Positions 1 through 7,056 of a stretch of 11,893 bases of DNA are shown one piece after another (positions within the stretch are counted from its first letter, which is position 1; every line of letters starts with the position of its first letter). Made by a program: the position numbers and the translations under genes. The notes beneath the pieces are model-generated. The model was not told the origin of the DNA. It did no database searches and was given only the letters and a program-made list of their open reading frames with translations. Location: the NCBI GenBank assembly GCA_022572335.1, contig JACZWD010000063.1, positions 1 through 11,893 of the forward strand, in the 5' to 3' direction. This DNA is from Pseudomonadota bacterium (GTDB taxonomy: Bacteria; Pseudomonadota; Alphaproteobacteria; Rhodospirillales; 2-02-FULL-58-16).

Positions 1-11
1 GACCGCAACGG

Positions 12-105
12 CGGCTTACCAAGGCTTTCGGACGGCGTCGCGCACGCTTCGCGATGCCCCGCATCGCCACGGCGCACGCTTAGGGCCGAAAACCTTGGTA
101 AGCCG
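12..105. repeat. 94-bp palindromic repeat with 20-bp arms
   Basis: Positions 12-31 and 86-105 are inverted complements with one mismatch in 20. The enclosed 54 bases contain a second perfect hairpin, GCGATGC (51-57) and GCATCGC (61-67) around a CCC loop. They also hold an imperfect direct repeat of GGCG-CACGCTT (34-49 and 71-81). A third copy of the arm octamer CCTTGGTA occurs at 130-137. The layout resembles a repetitive extragenic palindrome or a very small MITE, but it could also be a transcription terminator of a gene left of the window. No run of T follows the right arm. No coding function is apparent. Confidence 0.6.
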
Positions 106-122
106 GCTCGTCGGGTCATGAT
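95..122 (+). promoter_or_regulatory. possible promoter of the amidase gene
   Basis: TTGGTA (95-100) and CATGAT (117-122), 16 bases apart, give a partial sigma70-type match. TATAAG at 136-141 is an alternative -10 box, though no good -35 lies upstream of it. The -35 candidate sits inside the right arm of the palindrome at 12-105, so the repeat could influence expression. This is a weak pattern match only. Confidence 0.2.
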
Positions 123-200
123 CAGCGTTCCTTGGTATAAGGGCTTGTCCGCGACTCCGACGCCCTGCCCGCGGCAGGCACCACCAGGGTCTTTTCGCGC

Positions 201-1538
201 ATGACATTGTTTGAACTTTCCGCCACCGAGGCCATCGGTAAAATACGCAACGGTGAGATCGCTTCCGAAGAATTGGTCCAGGCCTGTCTTGACCGGATCG
301 ACGAGGTCGATGGCGAAATCGAGGCCTGGGCGCACCTGAATCCTGAATATGCCCTCGATCAGGCCCGGATGCTCGATACCCAGCGTCAGGCGGGTGGCCC
401 GGTGGGGCCGTTGCACGGCATTCCCGTCGGCATCAAGGACATCTTCGATACCGATTGCCTGCCGACGGAAAACGGCACCGTTCTCAATTCCGGCCGCCAG
501 CCGATGGAGAACTGCAGGGTCGTCAGCCTGCTGATGGAAGCCGGTGCCGTCATCATGGGGAAGACGGTCACCACCGAATTGGCCGTCTATGGGCCGGGAA
601 AAACAAAGAACCCTCATAATCCGGGGCACACGCCCGGGGGATCGTCCAGCGGGTCGGCGGCGGCGGTGGCGGCCTATATGGTGCCCCTGGCCGTCGGCAG
701 CCAGACCAACGGATCGGTGATCCGCCCGGCGGCCTATTGCGGCGTCGTCGGCTTCAAGCCCACCCACGGCCTGATCCCCCGGACCGGGGTTTTGCCCCTG
801 TCCGAAGTGCTCGATACCATCGGCGTCTTTGCGCGCTCGGTCGAGGACGCCGCCATGATCGCCGAACTTCTTGTCGCCTATGATCCCGGCGACAAGGATA
901 CCCGGGCCCGGCCCCGGCCCCCGCTTGCCGAAACCGCCGCCGGGGAACCGCCCATGCCGCCGCTGCTGACCTTCGCCAAGACCGCGGTGTGGGACCAGGC
1001 AGACAAGGAAACGCAAGACGCATTCGTTGAACTGAAGGAGCTTCTGGGGGGAGTTTGCGACGACCTGGACCTGCCCGAGCCTTTCGAGCACGCCGTCGAA
1101 CAGCACGGAACGATCATGAACGCGGACCTGGCGAAGAATCTCGCCGCATATTACGAACACGGAAAGGACCGGTTGAGCGAGGTGCTGCGCCAGAGGATGG
1201 AGGAAGGCCAGAAAACCCTGGCCGTCGCTTACAACAAAGCCGTGGATGGGCGCGAATTCCTGAATGACGGGCTCGACGGGGTGTTCGACCGCTATGACGC
1301 GATCATCACCCCGGCGACCGTCGGCGAGGCCCCGGCCGGGCTGGGCTCCACCGGCAGCCCCATCTTCAATTCCCTTTGGACCTATTGCGGCACCCCGGCG
1401 GTCACCTTGCCGCTGTTGGAAGGCCCAAACGGCCTGCCCGTCGGCGTGCAACTGATCGGGCGCCGCGGCGACGACGCCAGGCTGCTGAGGACGGCGCGCT
1501 GGCTGGTCGGCCGGGTCGCCGATGACGGCGGGAACTGA
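201..1538 (+). CDS. amidase signature family amidohydrolase
   Basis: This is a 445-residue enzyme of the amidase signature (AS) family, which hydrolyses carboxamides to acid and ammonia in the cytoplasm. The Ser-cisSer-Lys triad is visible: Lys79 in GIPVGIKD, Ser148 in TPGGSSSGSA and Ser172 in GSQTNGSVIRPA. The 69- and 24-residue spacings equal those of malonamidase E2. The N-terminal helix (SATEAIGKIRNGEI) and the C-terminal PVGVQLIGRRGDD block are also typical, and the length is normal for the smaller members of the family. GatB and GatC partners are absent, so a role as GatA is unlikely. The ATG at 201 begins a standard family N-terminus, but the ribosome binding site is weak (AGGG about 10 bases upstream). 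The gene ends 8 bp from the converging dehydrogenase gene. The natural substrate cannot be told from the sequence. Confidence 0.93.
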   Translation: MTLFELSATEAIGKIRNGEIASEELVQACLDRIDEVDGEIEAWAHLNPEYALDQARMLDTQRQAGGPVGPLHGIPVGIKDIFDTDCLPTENGTVLNSGRQPMENCRVVSLLMEAGAVIMGKTVTTELAVYGPGKTKNPHNPGHTPGGSSSGSAAAVAAYMVPLAVGSQTNGSVIRPAAYCGVVGFKPTHGLIPRTGVLPLSEVLDTIGVFARSVEDAAMIAELLVAYDPGDKDTRARPRPPLAETAAGEPPMPPLLTFAKTAVWDQADKETQDAFVELKELLGGVCDDLDLPEPFEHAVEQHGTIMNADLAKNLAAYYEHGKDRLSEVLRQRMEEGQKTLAVAYNKAVDGREFLNDGLDGVFDRYDAIITPATVGEAPAGLGSTGSPIFNSLWTYCGTPAVTLPLLEGPNGLPVGVQLIGRRGDDARLLRTARWLVGRVADDGGN

Positions 1539-1546
1539 TCCCGATC

Positions 1547-4474
1547 TTATCGAACGTCGGTATCCGCCAGGGCCGACTCGAGGACGCGGGCGACGTGCAT
1601 CGCCCGGCGCCCGGTCCCGTCGCGGATCTGCTGGCGGCAGCTGGTCCCGTCGGCGACGATGACCACATCGTCGCCGGCGGCGCGGACGGCCGGAAGCACG
1701 CCCAGCTCCCCCATCTTCATGGACAGATCGAAGTGTTCGGCCTCGTAGCCGAAGGCGCCGGCCATGCCGCAGCAGCCGGACTCCACCACGTCGACCTCCA
1801 GGTCCGGAACGAGGCCGAGCGTCCGTTCCACCGCGCCCATGGCGGCGAACGCCTTCTGGTGGCAGTGTCCGTGTAGAAGGGCGCGGCGCCAGGCCACGGG
1901 CTTCAACGGCAGCGCCAGGCGCCCGCCGTCGCTTTCCGCCGCCACGAAGTCCTCGAACATGAGCGCCCGGGCCGCCAGCGCCTCGGTGTCGGGGCCGGGC
2001 AACAGGGCCTTGAATTCATCGCGCAGGGTGAACAGGCACGAGGGCTCCAGGCCGATCACCGGAATCCCCCGCTCCACGTAGGGGCGCAACGCCGCGATCA
2101 TCCGCCCGGCTTCGCGGCGCGCCTCGTCCACCAGGCCCGCCGACAGGTAGGTGCGCCCGCAGCACAGCGGCCGGCCGTCGCCGTGCGGCAGGTGCACCCG
2201 GCAGCCGCCGGCCTCCAGCACGGCTAAAGCGGCGCGGGCGTTTTCCGGTTCGAAATAGGTGTTGAAGGTGTCCACGAACAGCACCACCTCGCGCCCCCCG
2301 TCCGCCCCCGCGGGGGTCTGGCCGCCGCGGAAAATATCCCGCCGCCAGCGCGGCAGGGGGCGCCGGGCGCTCAGGCCGAGCAGGCGCTCGCTCAAGGCCG
2401 GGAGGCCCGGAACCCGGTCCCGTAAGTTTAGCAGGAACGCCAGGCGCGCCGCCCATGGCGCATAGCGGGGCAGATTGGCGACCACGCGCTCGCGCAGGGG
2501 CAGCCCGTGGCGCCTGTGGTAGTGGTGCAGGAACTCGATTTTCATCCGCGCCATGTCGACGCCGGTCGGACACTCGCGCTTGCAGCCCTTGCACCCGATG
2601 CACAGGTCCATGGTTTCCGCCATGGCGTCGGAGACAAGGGCGTCCGGCCCAAGCTGGCCGGTGATGGCGAGGCGGAGCGTGTTGGCCCGCCCGCGGGTCA
2701 CGTGGGTTTCGTCCCCGGTGACGCGGAAGGACGGGCACATGACGTCGGCGTCGGATTTCCGGCAGGCGCCGTTGTTGTTGCACATCTCGACGGCGCCGGC
2801 GAAGCCGCCCCATTCGGACCAGTCGAGCACGGTCTCGATGGGCCGGGGCGCGTAGCCGGGCTTGTAGCGGAACAGGCTCCGGTCATCCATCCGCGGCGGC
2901 CGGACGATGCGGCCCGGGTTGAACAGTCCTTGCGGGTCGAAGGCGTCCTTGATGTCTTCGAGGGCGCGCACGATGCGGGACCCGAACATGAACTCGTGGA
3001 ATTCCGAGCGCACGATGCCGTCGCCGTGTTCGCCGGAATGGGAGCCCTTGTAGTCGCGGACCATGGCGAAGGTCTCTTCCGCGATGGCCCGCATTTTGCG
3101 CACGTCGCCGCCGGCCTTCATGTTGAGCACCGGGCGCACGTGCAGGCAGCCGACGGAGGCGTGGGCGTACCACGTGCCCCGGGTGCCGTGCTTCTCGAAG
3201 ATCCGGTTGAGGCGCTCGGTGTATTCGCCCAGGTGCTCCAGCGGCACGGCGCAGTCCTCGATGAAGGACACCGGTTTGCCGTCCCCCTTCATGGACATCA
3301 TGATGTTGAGGCCGGCCTTGCGGACCTCCCATACGGCGTGCTGGAAGGCGCCGTCGGTGACCGCCATCATGGCGCCGGGGACGCCGAGGGTGGACATGAG
3401 GTCGGCCAGGGACTCCAGGCGGCGCTTCTGCTCGGTCTCCTCGTCGCCGGCGAACTCGACCATGAGAAGCGCTTCGCATCCGTCGTCGACCAGCCTCTCC
3501 ACGGTCGCCCGGAAGGCCGGAATATCGCGCGCCAGGTCGATCATGGTGCGGTCCACCACCTCCACCGCCGCCGGCTCGAGCCCGACGATGTGACGGGTCG
3601 CCTCCATGGCCGCGGAGAAGGTGGAAAACCGGCAGACGCCGAGGACCGTATGGGCGGGGATCGGCTGCAGGTCGAGTTCGATGGCGGTGAAGAACGCCAG
3701 TGTGCCCTCGGAGCCGACGAGAAGGCGCGCCATGTTGTGGCCGCCGGGCGCGATGGTGTCGATGTTGTAGCCGCCGACCCGGCGCAGCAGCTTCGGCCAG
3801 CGGGCGTCGATCTGATCGGCCTCGCGCGCCGCGATGGCGCGCAGGCGGGCGACCAGGTCCCGGTACGCCGCGTTGTCGGCCAGGGACTCGACGGCCGCCG
3901 GAACGGGACCGAAATTCCATGTCTCGCCGTTCGCCATCACGGCGTCGATGGCGCGCACGTTGTGGACCATGTTGCCGTACCGGATGGACCGCGCCCCGCA
4001 GCTGTTGTTGCCGGCCATGCCGCCGATGGTGGCGCGGCTGGCGGTCGACGGGTCGATGGGAAAGAACAGCCCATGGGGCTTGAGAAACCGGTTCAACTGG
4101 TCGAGAACCACGCCCGGCTGCACGCGCACGGTGCGCGCCCCGGCATCGAAGTCGAGCACGGCGTTCAGGTACTTCGACGTGTCGACCACCAGGGCCTCGG
4201 CCACGGTCTGCCCGCACTGGGACGTCCCGCCGCCGCGCGCCAGCACCGGCGTTCCTTCCTCGGCCGCGATCTCGATGACGCGCACGATGTCCTCGGTGGT
4301 GCGCGGCACGACGACGCCGATGGGCTCGATCTGGTAGATCGAGGCGTCGGTGCTGTAGCGGCCGCGGGTGAAGGCGTCGAACAGCACCTCTCCCTCCACG
4401 GCGCGGCGCAACCTCTGGGCGAGGGCGCTGTCGCCGACGCGCGGCGCGGCCTTGTCGGGGGCGGTTCGGTGCAT
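1547..4474 (-). CDS. FAD/Fe-S D-2-hydroxyacid dehydrogenase (YdiJ/GlcD-GlcF type fusion)
   Basis: A 975-residue fusion of a GlcD-like flavoprotein and a GlcF-like iron-sulfur protein, similar in layout to E. coli YdiJ. It should oxidise a D-2-hydroxyacid and pass electrons through Fe-S centres to the respiratory chain. Visible parts are an FAD-binding fold at about 50-270 (ARGGGTSQCGQT at 79-90, VGSEGTLAFF), a substrate domain with HSGEHGDG at 479-486, cysteines 565/571/580, a ferredoxin motif at 625-635 (CIGCKGCKREC) and two cysteine-rich (CCG) domains with CCG at 771, EPSC at 810, GHCHQK and SGCCG near 870-903. No signal peptide or membrane segment is seen. The start at 4474 was chosen because family homology begins about 15 residues later and a promoter-like sequence lies at 4508-4537. 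ATGs at 4519 and 4642 are alternatives; the latter has a strong GAGAGGAG site but would add about 56 low-complexity residues. The substrate is unknown: 2-hydroxyglutarate, lactate and glycolate are all possible. Confidence 0.92.
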   Translation of the reverse strand: MHRTAPDKAAPRVGDSALAQRLRRAVEGEVLFDAFTRGRYSTDASIYQIEPIGVVVPRTTEDIVRVIEIAAEEGTPVLARGGGTSQCGQTVAEALVVDTSKYLNAVLDFDAGARTVRVQPGVVLDQLNRFLKPHGLFFPIDPSTASRATIGGMAGNNSCGARSIRYGNMVHNVRAIDAVMANGETWNFGPVPAAVESLADNAAYRDLVARLRAIAAREADQIDARWPKLLRRVGGYNIDTIAPGGHNMARLLVGSEGTLAFFTAIELDLQPIPAHTVLGVCRFSTFSAAMEATRHIVGLEPAAVEVVDRTMIDLARDIPAFRATVERLVDDGCEALLMVEFAGDEETEQKRRLESLADLMSTLGVPGAMMAVTDGAFQHAVWEVRKAGLNIMMSMKGDGKPVSFIEDCAVPLEHLGEYTERLNRIFEKHGTRGTWYAHASVGCLHVRPVLNMKAGGDVRKMRAIAEETFAMVRDYKGSHSGEHGDGIVRSEFHEFMFGSRIVRALEDIKDAFDPQGLFNPGRIVRPPRMDDRSLFRYKPGYAPRPIETVLDWSEWGGFAGAVEMCNNNGACRKSDADVMCPSFRVTGDETHVTRGRANTLRLAITGQLGPDALVSDAMAETMDLCIGCKGCKRECPTGVDMARMKIEFLHHYHRRHGLPLRERVVANLPRYAPWAARLAFLLNLRDRVPGLPALSERLLGLSARRPLPRWRRDIFRGGQTPAGADGGREVVLFVDTFNTYFEPENARAALAVLEAGGCRVHLPHGDGRPLCCGRTYLSAGLVDEARREAGRMIAALRPYVERGIPVIGLEPSCLFTLRDEFKALLPGPDTEALAARALMFEDFVAAESDGGRLALPLKPVAWRRALLHGHCHQKAFAAMGAVERTLGLVPDLEVDVVESGCCGMAGAFGYEAEHFDLSMKMGELGVLPAVRAAGDDVVIVADGTSCRQQIRDGTGRRAMHVARVLESALADTDVR

Positions 4475-4507
4475 GGGCCCGGCGAAATGGCGTGAAATGC
4501 GGCCCCG

Positions 4508-4537
4508 AGTATCCACCATCGGGCCGAAGGAATGCAA
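4508..4537 (-). promoter_or_regulatory. candidate promoter of the FAD/Fe-S dehydrogenase
   Basis: Read on the minus strand, TTGCAT (4537-4532) and GATACT (4513-4508) are separated by 18 bases. This would place transcription start near 4500, about 25 bases before the chosen ATG at 4474. The match is moderate (3/6 and 4/6). It argues against the longer reading frames that start at 4519 or 4642. Confidence 0.3.
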
Positions 4538-4617
4538 GGGCGCTCCGGCGGCGGGCGCGGCGGCGGGGCGGACCGCCAAACCCTTGCGCCAGGGCCGGTT
4601 GGGCGGCGCGTGCGCAC

Positions 4618-4645
4618 TTGTCGGCGGGCGCTTTAGATGCATAAT
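4618..4645 (+). promoter_or_regulatory. candidate sigma70 promoter of the aminotransferase gene
   Basis: TTGTCG (4618-4623) and CATAAT (4640-4645), with a 16-base spacer, form a good match in otherwise GC-rich DNA. Transcription would begin near 4652, downstream of the in-frame ATG at 4637. This supports translation from 4679 behind GGAAGGA (4661-4667). Confidence 0.5.
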
Positions 4646-4678
4646 GCGGCTCCTCTCAAGGGAAGGACTCCGACGTCC

Positions 4679-5902
4679 ATGCTGAAGAACACGCCCAGCC
4701 GGCCGGGCCGGCATTTCCTCCAGATACCGGGGCCGACGAACGTTCCCGAGCGCATCCTGCGCGCCATGGGGCGGCCGACCATCGACCACCGGGGCCCGGA
4801 ATTCGCCGACATGGCGCGGGGCATCCTCGAAGGCCTCAAGGACGTCTTCAAGACCTCCGGTCCGGTCGTCATCTACCCCTCGTCGGGCACCGGCGCCTGG
4901 GAAGGGGCGCTGGTCAACACCCTGTCGCCGGGCGACCGCGTGCTGATGTTCGAAACCGGCCAGTTCGCCGCCCTGTGGCACGCCATGGCCGAACGTCTGG
5001 GCCTCGAGGCGGAGCTCGTTCCCGGCGACTGGCGCCACGGCGTCGATCCGGCCCAGGTGGAGGCGAAGCTCGCCGAGGACACCGCCCACGCGATCAAGGC
5101 CGTCTGCGTCGTCCACAACGAGACCGCCACCGGCGTGACCAGCCGCGTCGCCGAGGTGCGCGCCGCCATGGACCGGGCCGGGCATCCGGCCCTGCTGCTG
5201 GTGGATACGGTTTCCTCGCTGGCGTCCATCGACTACCGCCATGACGAATGGGGGGTGGACGTCACCGTCGGCTGCTCGCAGAAGGGGCTGATGCTGCCCC
5301 CGGGCCTGGGCTTCAACGCCGTCAGCGGCAAGGCGCTGGCCGCCGCCAAGGCGGCGACCCTGCCCAGGGCCTACTGGGACTGGGGGCCGATGCTGGACAA
5401 CAACGCGCGCGGGTTCTTCCCCTATACGCCCCCGACCAACCTGCTATACGGCCTCGCCGAGGCCCTGGCGATGCTGGCCGAGGAGGGTCTGGACACCGTG
5501 TTCGCCCGGCACGACCGGCTGGCCGAGGCGACGCGCCGCGCCGTCCGGGCCTGGGGGCTGGAGATCCTGTGCCTGAATCCGGCCGAGTACTCGAGTGCCC
5601 TTACCGCCATCGTCATGCCCGAAGGCCACGACGCGGACGCCCTGCGCAAGGTGATCCTGGAGCGCTTCGACTTGTCGCTCGGCACCGGCCTGGGCAAGGT
5701 CAAGGGTAAGGTGTTCCGCATCGGGCACCTGGGCGATTTCAACGAACTCATGCTGGCCGGGACGCTCTGCGGCGTCGAGATGGGTCTTGGCCTGGCCGGC
5801 GTGCCGCACCAGCGGGGCGGCGTCGACGCGGCGCTGCGCTATCTCGCCGATCCCGAGGGCGGGGCGATGGAAGACGCCTCGCCCGCACGCGCCTCGGCCT
5901 GA
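4679..5902 (+). CDS. sgaA: serine-glyoxylate aminotransferase family protein
   Basis: A 407-residue class V PLP-dependent aminotransferase. Enzymes of this type convert L-serine plus glyoxylate to hydroxypyruvate plus glycine in the cytosol, as in the serine cycle or in glyoxylate disposal. The family N-terminus (GRHFLQIPGPTNVPERIL, 10-27) and TIDHRGPEF are present. So are the glycine-rich phosphate-binding SSGTGAWEGAL (69-79), the PLP aspartate D176 in LLLVDTVSS, the Schiff-base Lys202 in GCSQKGLMLPPGL and the C-terminal LGTGLGKVKGKVFRIGHLGD block (334-353). Full length. The start at 4679 has GGAAGGA 11 bases upstream and fits the family; an in-frame ATG at 4637 lies before the predicted transcript start. 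It is divergent from the D-2-hydroxyacid dehydrogenase, a possible source of glyoxylate or another 2-oxoacid. The exact donor and acceptor are inferred from the family; alanine-glyoxylate activity is an alternative. Confidence 0.9.
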   Translation: MLKNTPSRPGRHFLQIPGPTNVPERILRAMGRPTIDHRGPEFADMARGILEGLKDVFKTSGPVVIYPSSGTGAWEGALVNTLSPGDRVLMFETGQFAALWHAMAERLGLEAELVPGDWRHGVDPAQVEAKLAEDTAHAIKAVCVVHNETATGVTSRVAEVRAAMDRAGHPALLLVDTVSSLASIDYRHDEWGVDVTVGCSQKGLMLPPGLGFNAVSGKALAAAKAATLPRAYWDWGPMLDNNARGFFPYTPPTNLLYGLAEALAMLAEEGLDTVFARHDRLAEATRRAVRAWGLEILCLNPAEYSSALTAIVMPEGHDADALRKVILERFDLSLGTGLGKVKGKVFRIGHLGDFNELMLAGTLCGVEMGLGLAGVPHQRGGVDAALRYLADPEGGAMEDASPARASA

Positions 5903-5998
5903 CCGGCAACGCCCGCTTTCCCGGGTGGGCGGCGTCCGACGGAACCCTGTCCGCGGCGGCGTTCTGGTAAAGGCAAGGAGTGGGGAGGAGAGGAGCCC

Positions 5999-6778
5999 AT
6001 GTCCCAATCCGTACTCGTCGAGCGCGCCGGCGGCATCGCGACGGTCATCCTCAACGCGCCGGAGAAGCTCAACGCGCTGAGCAGGGGAACCTGGGAGCGC
6101 CTGGCCGAGGTGGTGACCGAACTGTCGGGCGAAGACGCCCTGCGCTGCATCGTCCTGCGCGGAGCCGGTGACAGGGCCTTCGCGGCGGGCGCCGATATCA
6201 GCGAGTTCGAGACCGAGCGCAGCGACCCCGAAAGCTGCAAGGCGTACAGCCGCATGGTGGCCAGGACCATGAACACGGTCGCCGAATGCCGCCATCCCAC
6301 CATCGCCCTGATCAAGGGCGCCTGCGTCGGCGGAGGGCTGGAGATCGCCTGTTGCTGCGACCTGCGCATCTGCGGCGAATCCAGCCGTTTCGGCATCCCG
6401 GTCAACCGGCTCGGGCTGGTCATGGCCCATGCCGAGCTCAAGATGCTGCTGGCCGTGGTCGGGCGGGCCCAGGCCCTGGAGATCCTTCTCGAGGGCCGCG
6501 TGTTCGGGGCCGCCGAGGCGAAGGAGAAGGGGCTGGTCAACCGCGTGGTGGCGGACGCGGACGTGGAGGACGAGGTCTACGCGACGGCCCGGCGGATCGC
6601 CGCCGGGGCGCCGCTGGTCGCGCGCTGGCATAAAAGCTTCGCCCTGCGCCTCCTCGATCCCCGGCCGTTGACCGAAACGGAGGTCGACGAAGGCGTCGCC
6701 TGCTTCGAAACCGAGGACTACCGGATCGGCATCCGCGCCTTCCTGGAAAAAAAGACGCCGGTGTTCAAGGGGCGTTAG
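5999..6778 (+). CDS. enoyl-CoA hydratase/isomerase (crotonase) family protein
   Basis: A 259-residue crotonase-fold enzyme acting on an acyl-CoA thioester. The oxyanion-hole segments are clear: FAAGADISEF at 61-70 and KGACVGGGLEIACCCDLRI at 106-124. Glu115 fills the place of the first catalytic glutamate of rat mitochondrial hydratase (E144). The second (E164) appears to be Val135 in FGIPVNRLGL, and the usual GAGGTQRL segment is replaced by VMAHAELKML. A true syn-hydratase activity is therefore doubtful; another crotonase reaction (isomerase, hydrolase, lyase) is possible. Three cysteines in a row (118-120) are unusual. The start is fixed by GGAGGAG (5984-5990), 8 bases upstream. The C-terminus FLEKKTPVFKGR is the normal family end. 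The TAG stop directly touches the inverted-repeat element that follows. The CoA transferase downstream suggests a CoA-ester pathway. Confidence 0.9.
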   Translation: MSQSVLVERAGGIATVILNAPEKLNALSRGTWERLAEVVTELSGEDALRCIVLRGAGDRAFAAGADISEFETERSDPESCKAYSRMVARTMNTVAECRHPTIALIKGACVGGGLEIACCCDLRICGESSRFGIPVNRLGLVMAHAELKMLLAVVGRAQALEILLEGRVFGAAEAKEKGLVNRVVADADVEDEVYATARRIAAGAPLVARWHKSFALRLLDPRPLTETEVDEGVACFETEDYRIGIRAFLEKKTPVFKGR

Positions 6779-7042
6779 TGTCCTGTCCCAGAGATTCGTA
6801 CGCTATACGACGGTCTTGCGGGGTTTCCGGCTAGGAGCGCGGCGCGCCGTGATGCTGGAGCATCACAAGCGGCGCGCGACGACGTCCGGGGGCCTCGCAA
6901 GACCGCCCTTCGGGTCGCTTTTCCCGTCTCCCCGGGGCGTCGGGAACGCTTGACGATGGCCCCGCATCGCCGGCGCGTCCCCTCCTGCCGAGGAAACGGG
7001 AAAAACGATCGTATAGTGCACGAATCTCTGGGACAGGACACT
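6777..7042. mobile_element. MITE-like non-coding element with terminal inverted repeats
   Basis: The left end (6777-6810) and right end (7009-7042) are inverted complements with 2 mismatches in 34. Similarity continues to about 41 bp with 5 mismatches. The outer 23 bases, starting AGTGTCCTGTCCCAGAGATT, are identical. The interior has no credible reading frame and contains a strong hairpin at 6842-6877. No transposase is present and no clear target-site duplication is seen, so the exact ends could be 6777/7042, 6778/7041 or 6779/7040. The TGT...ACA ends recall several DDE-type insertion sequences (IS481-like families, for example), but the parent element was not identified. It has inserted precisely between the crotonase stop and the leader of the CoA transferase. 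Confidence 0.75.
6842..6877. repeat. strong hairpin inside the MITE-like element
   Basis: GTGATGCT (6849-6856) and AGCATCAC (6859-6866) form a perfect 8-bp stem around two bases. GCGCGCC (6842-6848) and GGCGCGC (6871-6877) extend it below a 4-base bulge. Transcribed from either side it would be very stable. It could end or stall transcription between the two CoA genes. No T-run follows it. Confidence 0.55.
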
Positions 7043-7056
7043 CGAGAGTACCAGGC

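Noticed and set aside
2883..4217. 444-codon minus-strand frame in another phase
   Set aside because: Arg/Gly/Pro-rich frame-shifted shadow of the dehydrogenase gene.
2507..4495. 662-codon open frame on the + strand opposite the dehydrogenase
   Set aside because: Composition is the typical His/Asp/Val/Gly/Ala-rich antisense shadow of a GC-rich gene, with no family motifs. The minus strand has complete FAD, Fe-S and CCG motifs over the same bases.
4475..5242. N-terminal extension of the dehydrogenase frame to 1231 residues
   Set aside because: Most of it lies antisense within the aminotransferase gene and lacks homology; the family N-terminus begins just after 4474.
5444..6631. 395-codon minus-strand frame across the aminotransferase and crotonase genes
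   Set aside because: It spans two well-supported + strand genes and their spacer, and has no recognisable domain.
7012..7017. TATAGT as an outward promoter in the right end of the MITE-like element
   Set aside because: No acceptable -35 box at 16-18 bases upstream (the bases there read CGAGGA or similar), so a promoter for the CoA transferase is not supported.
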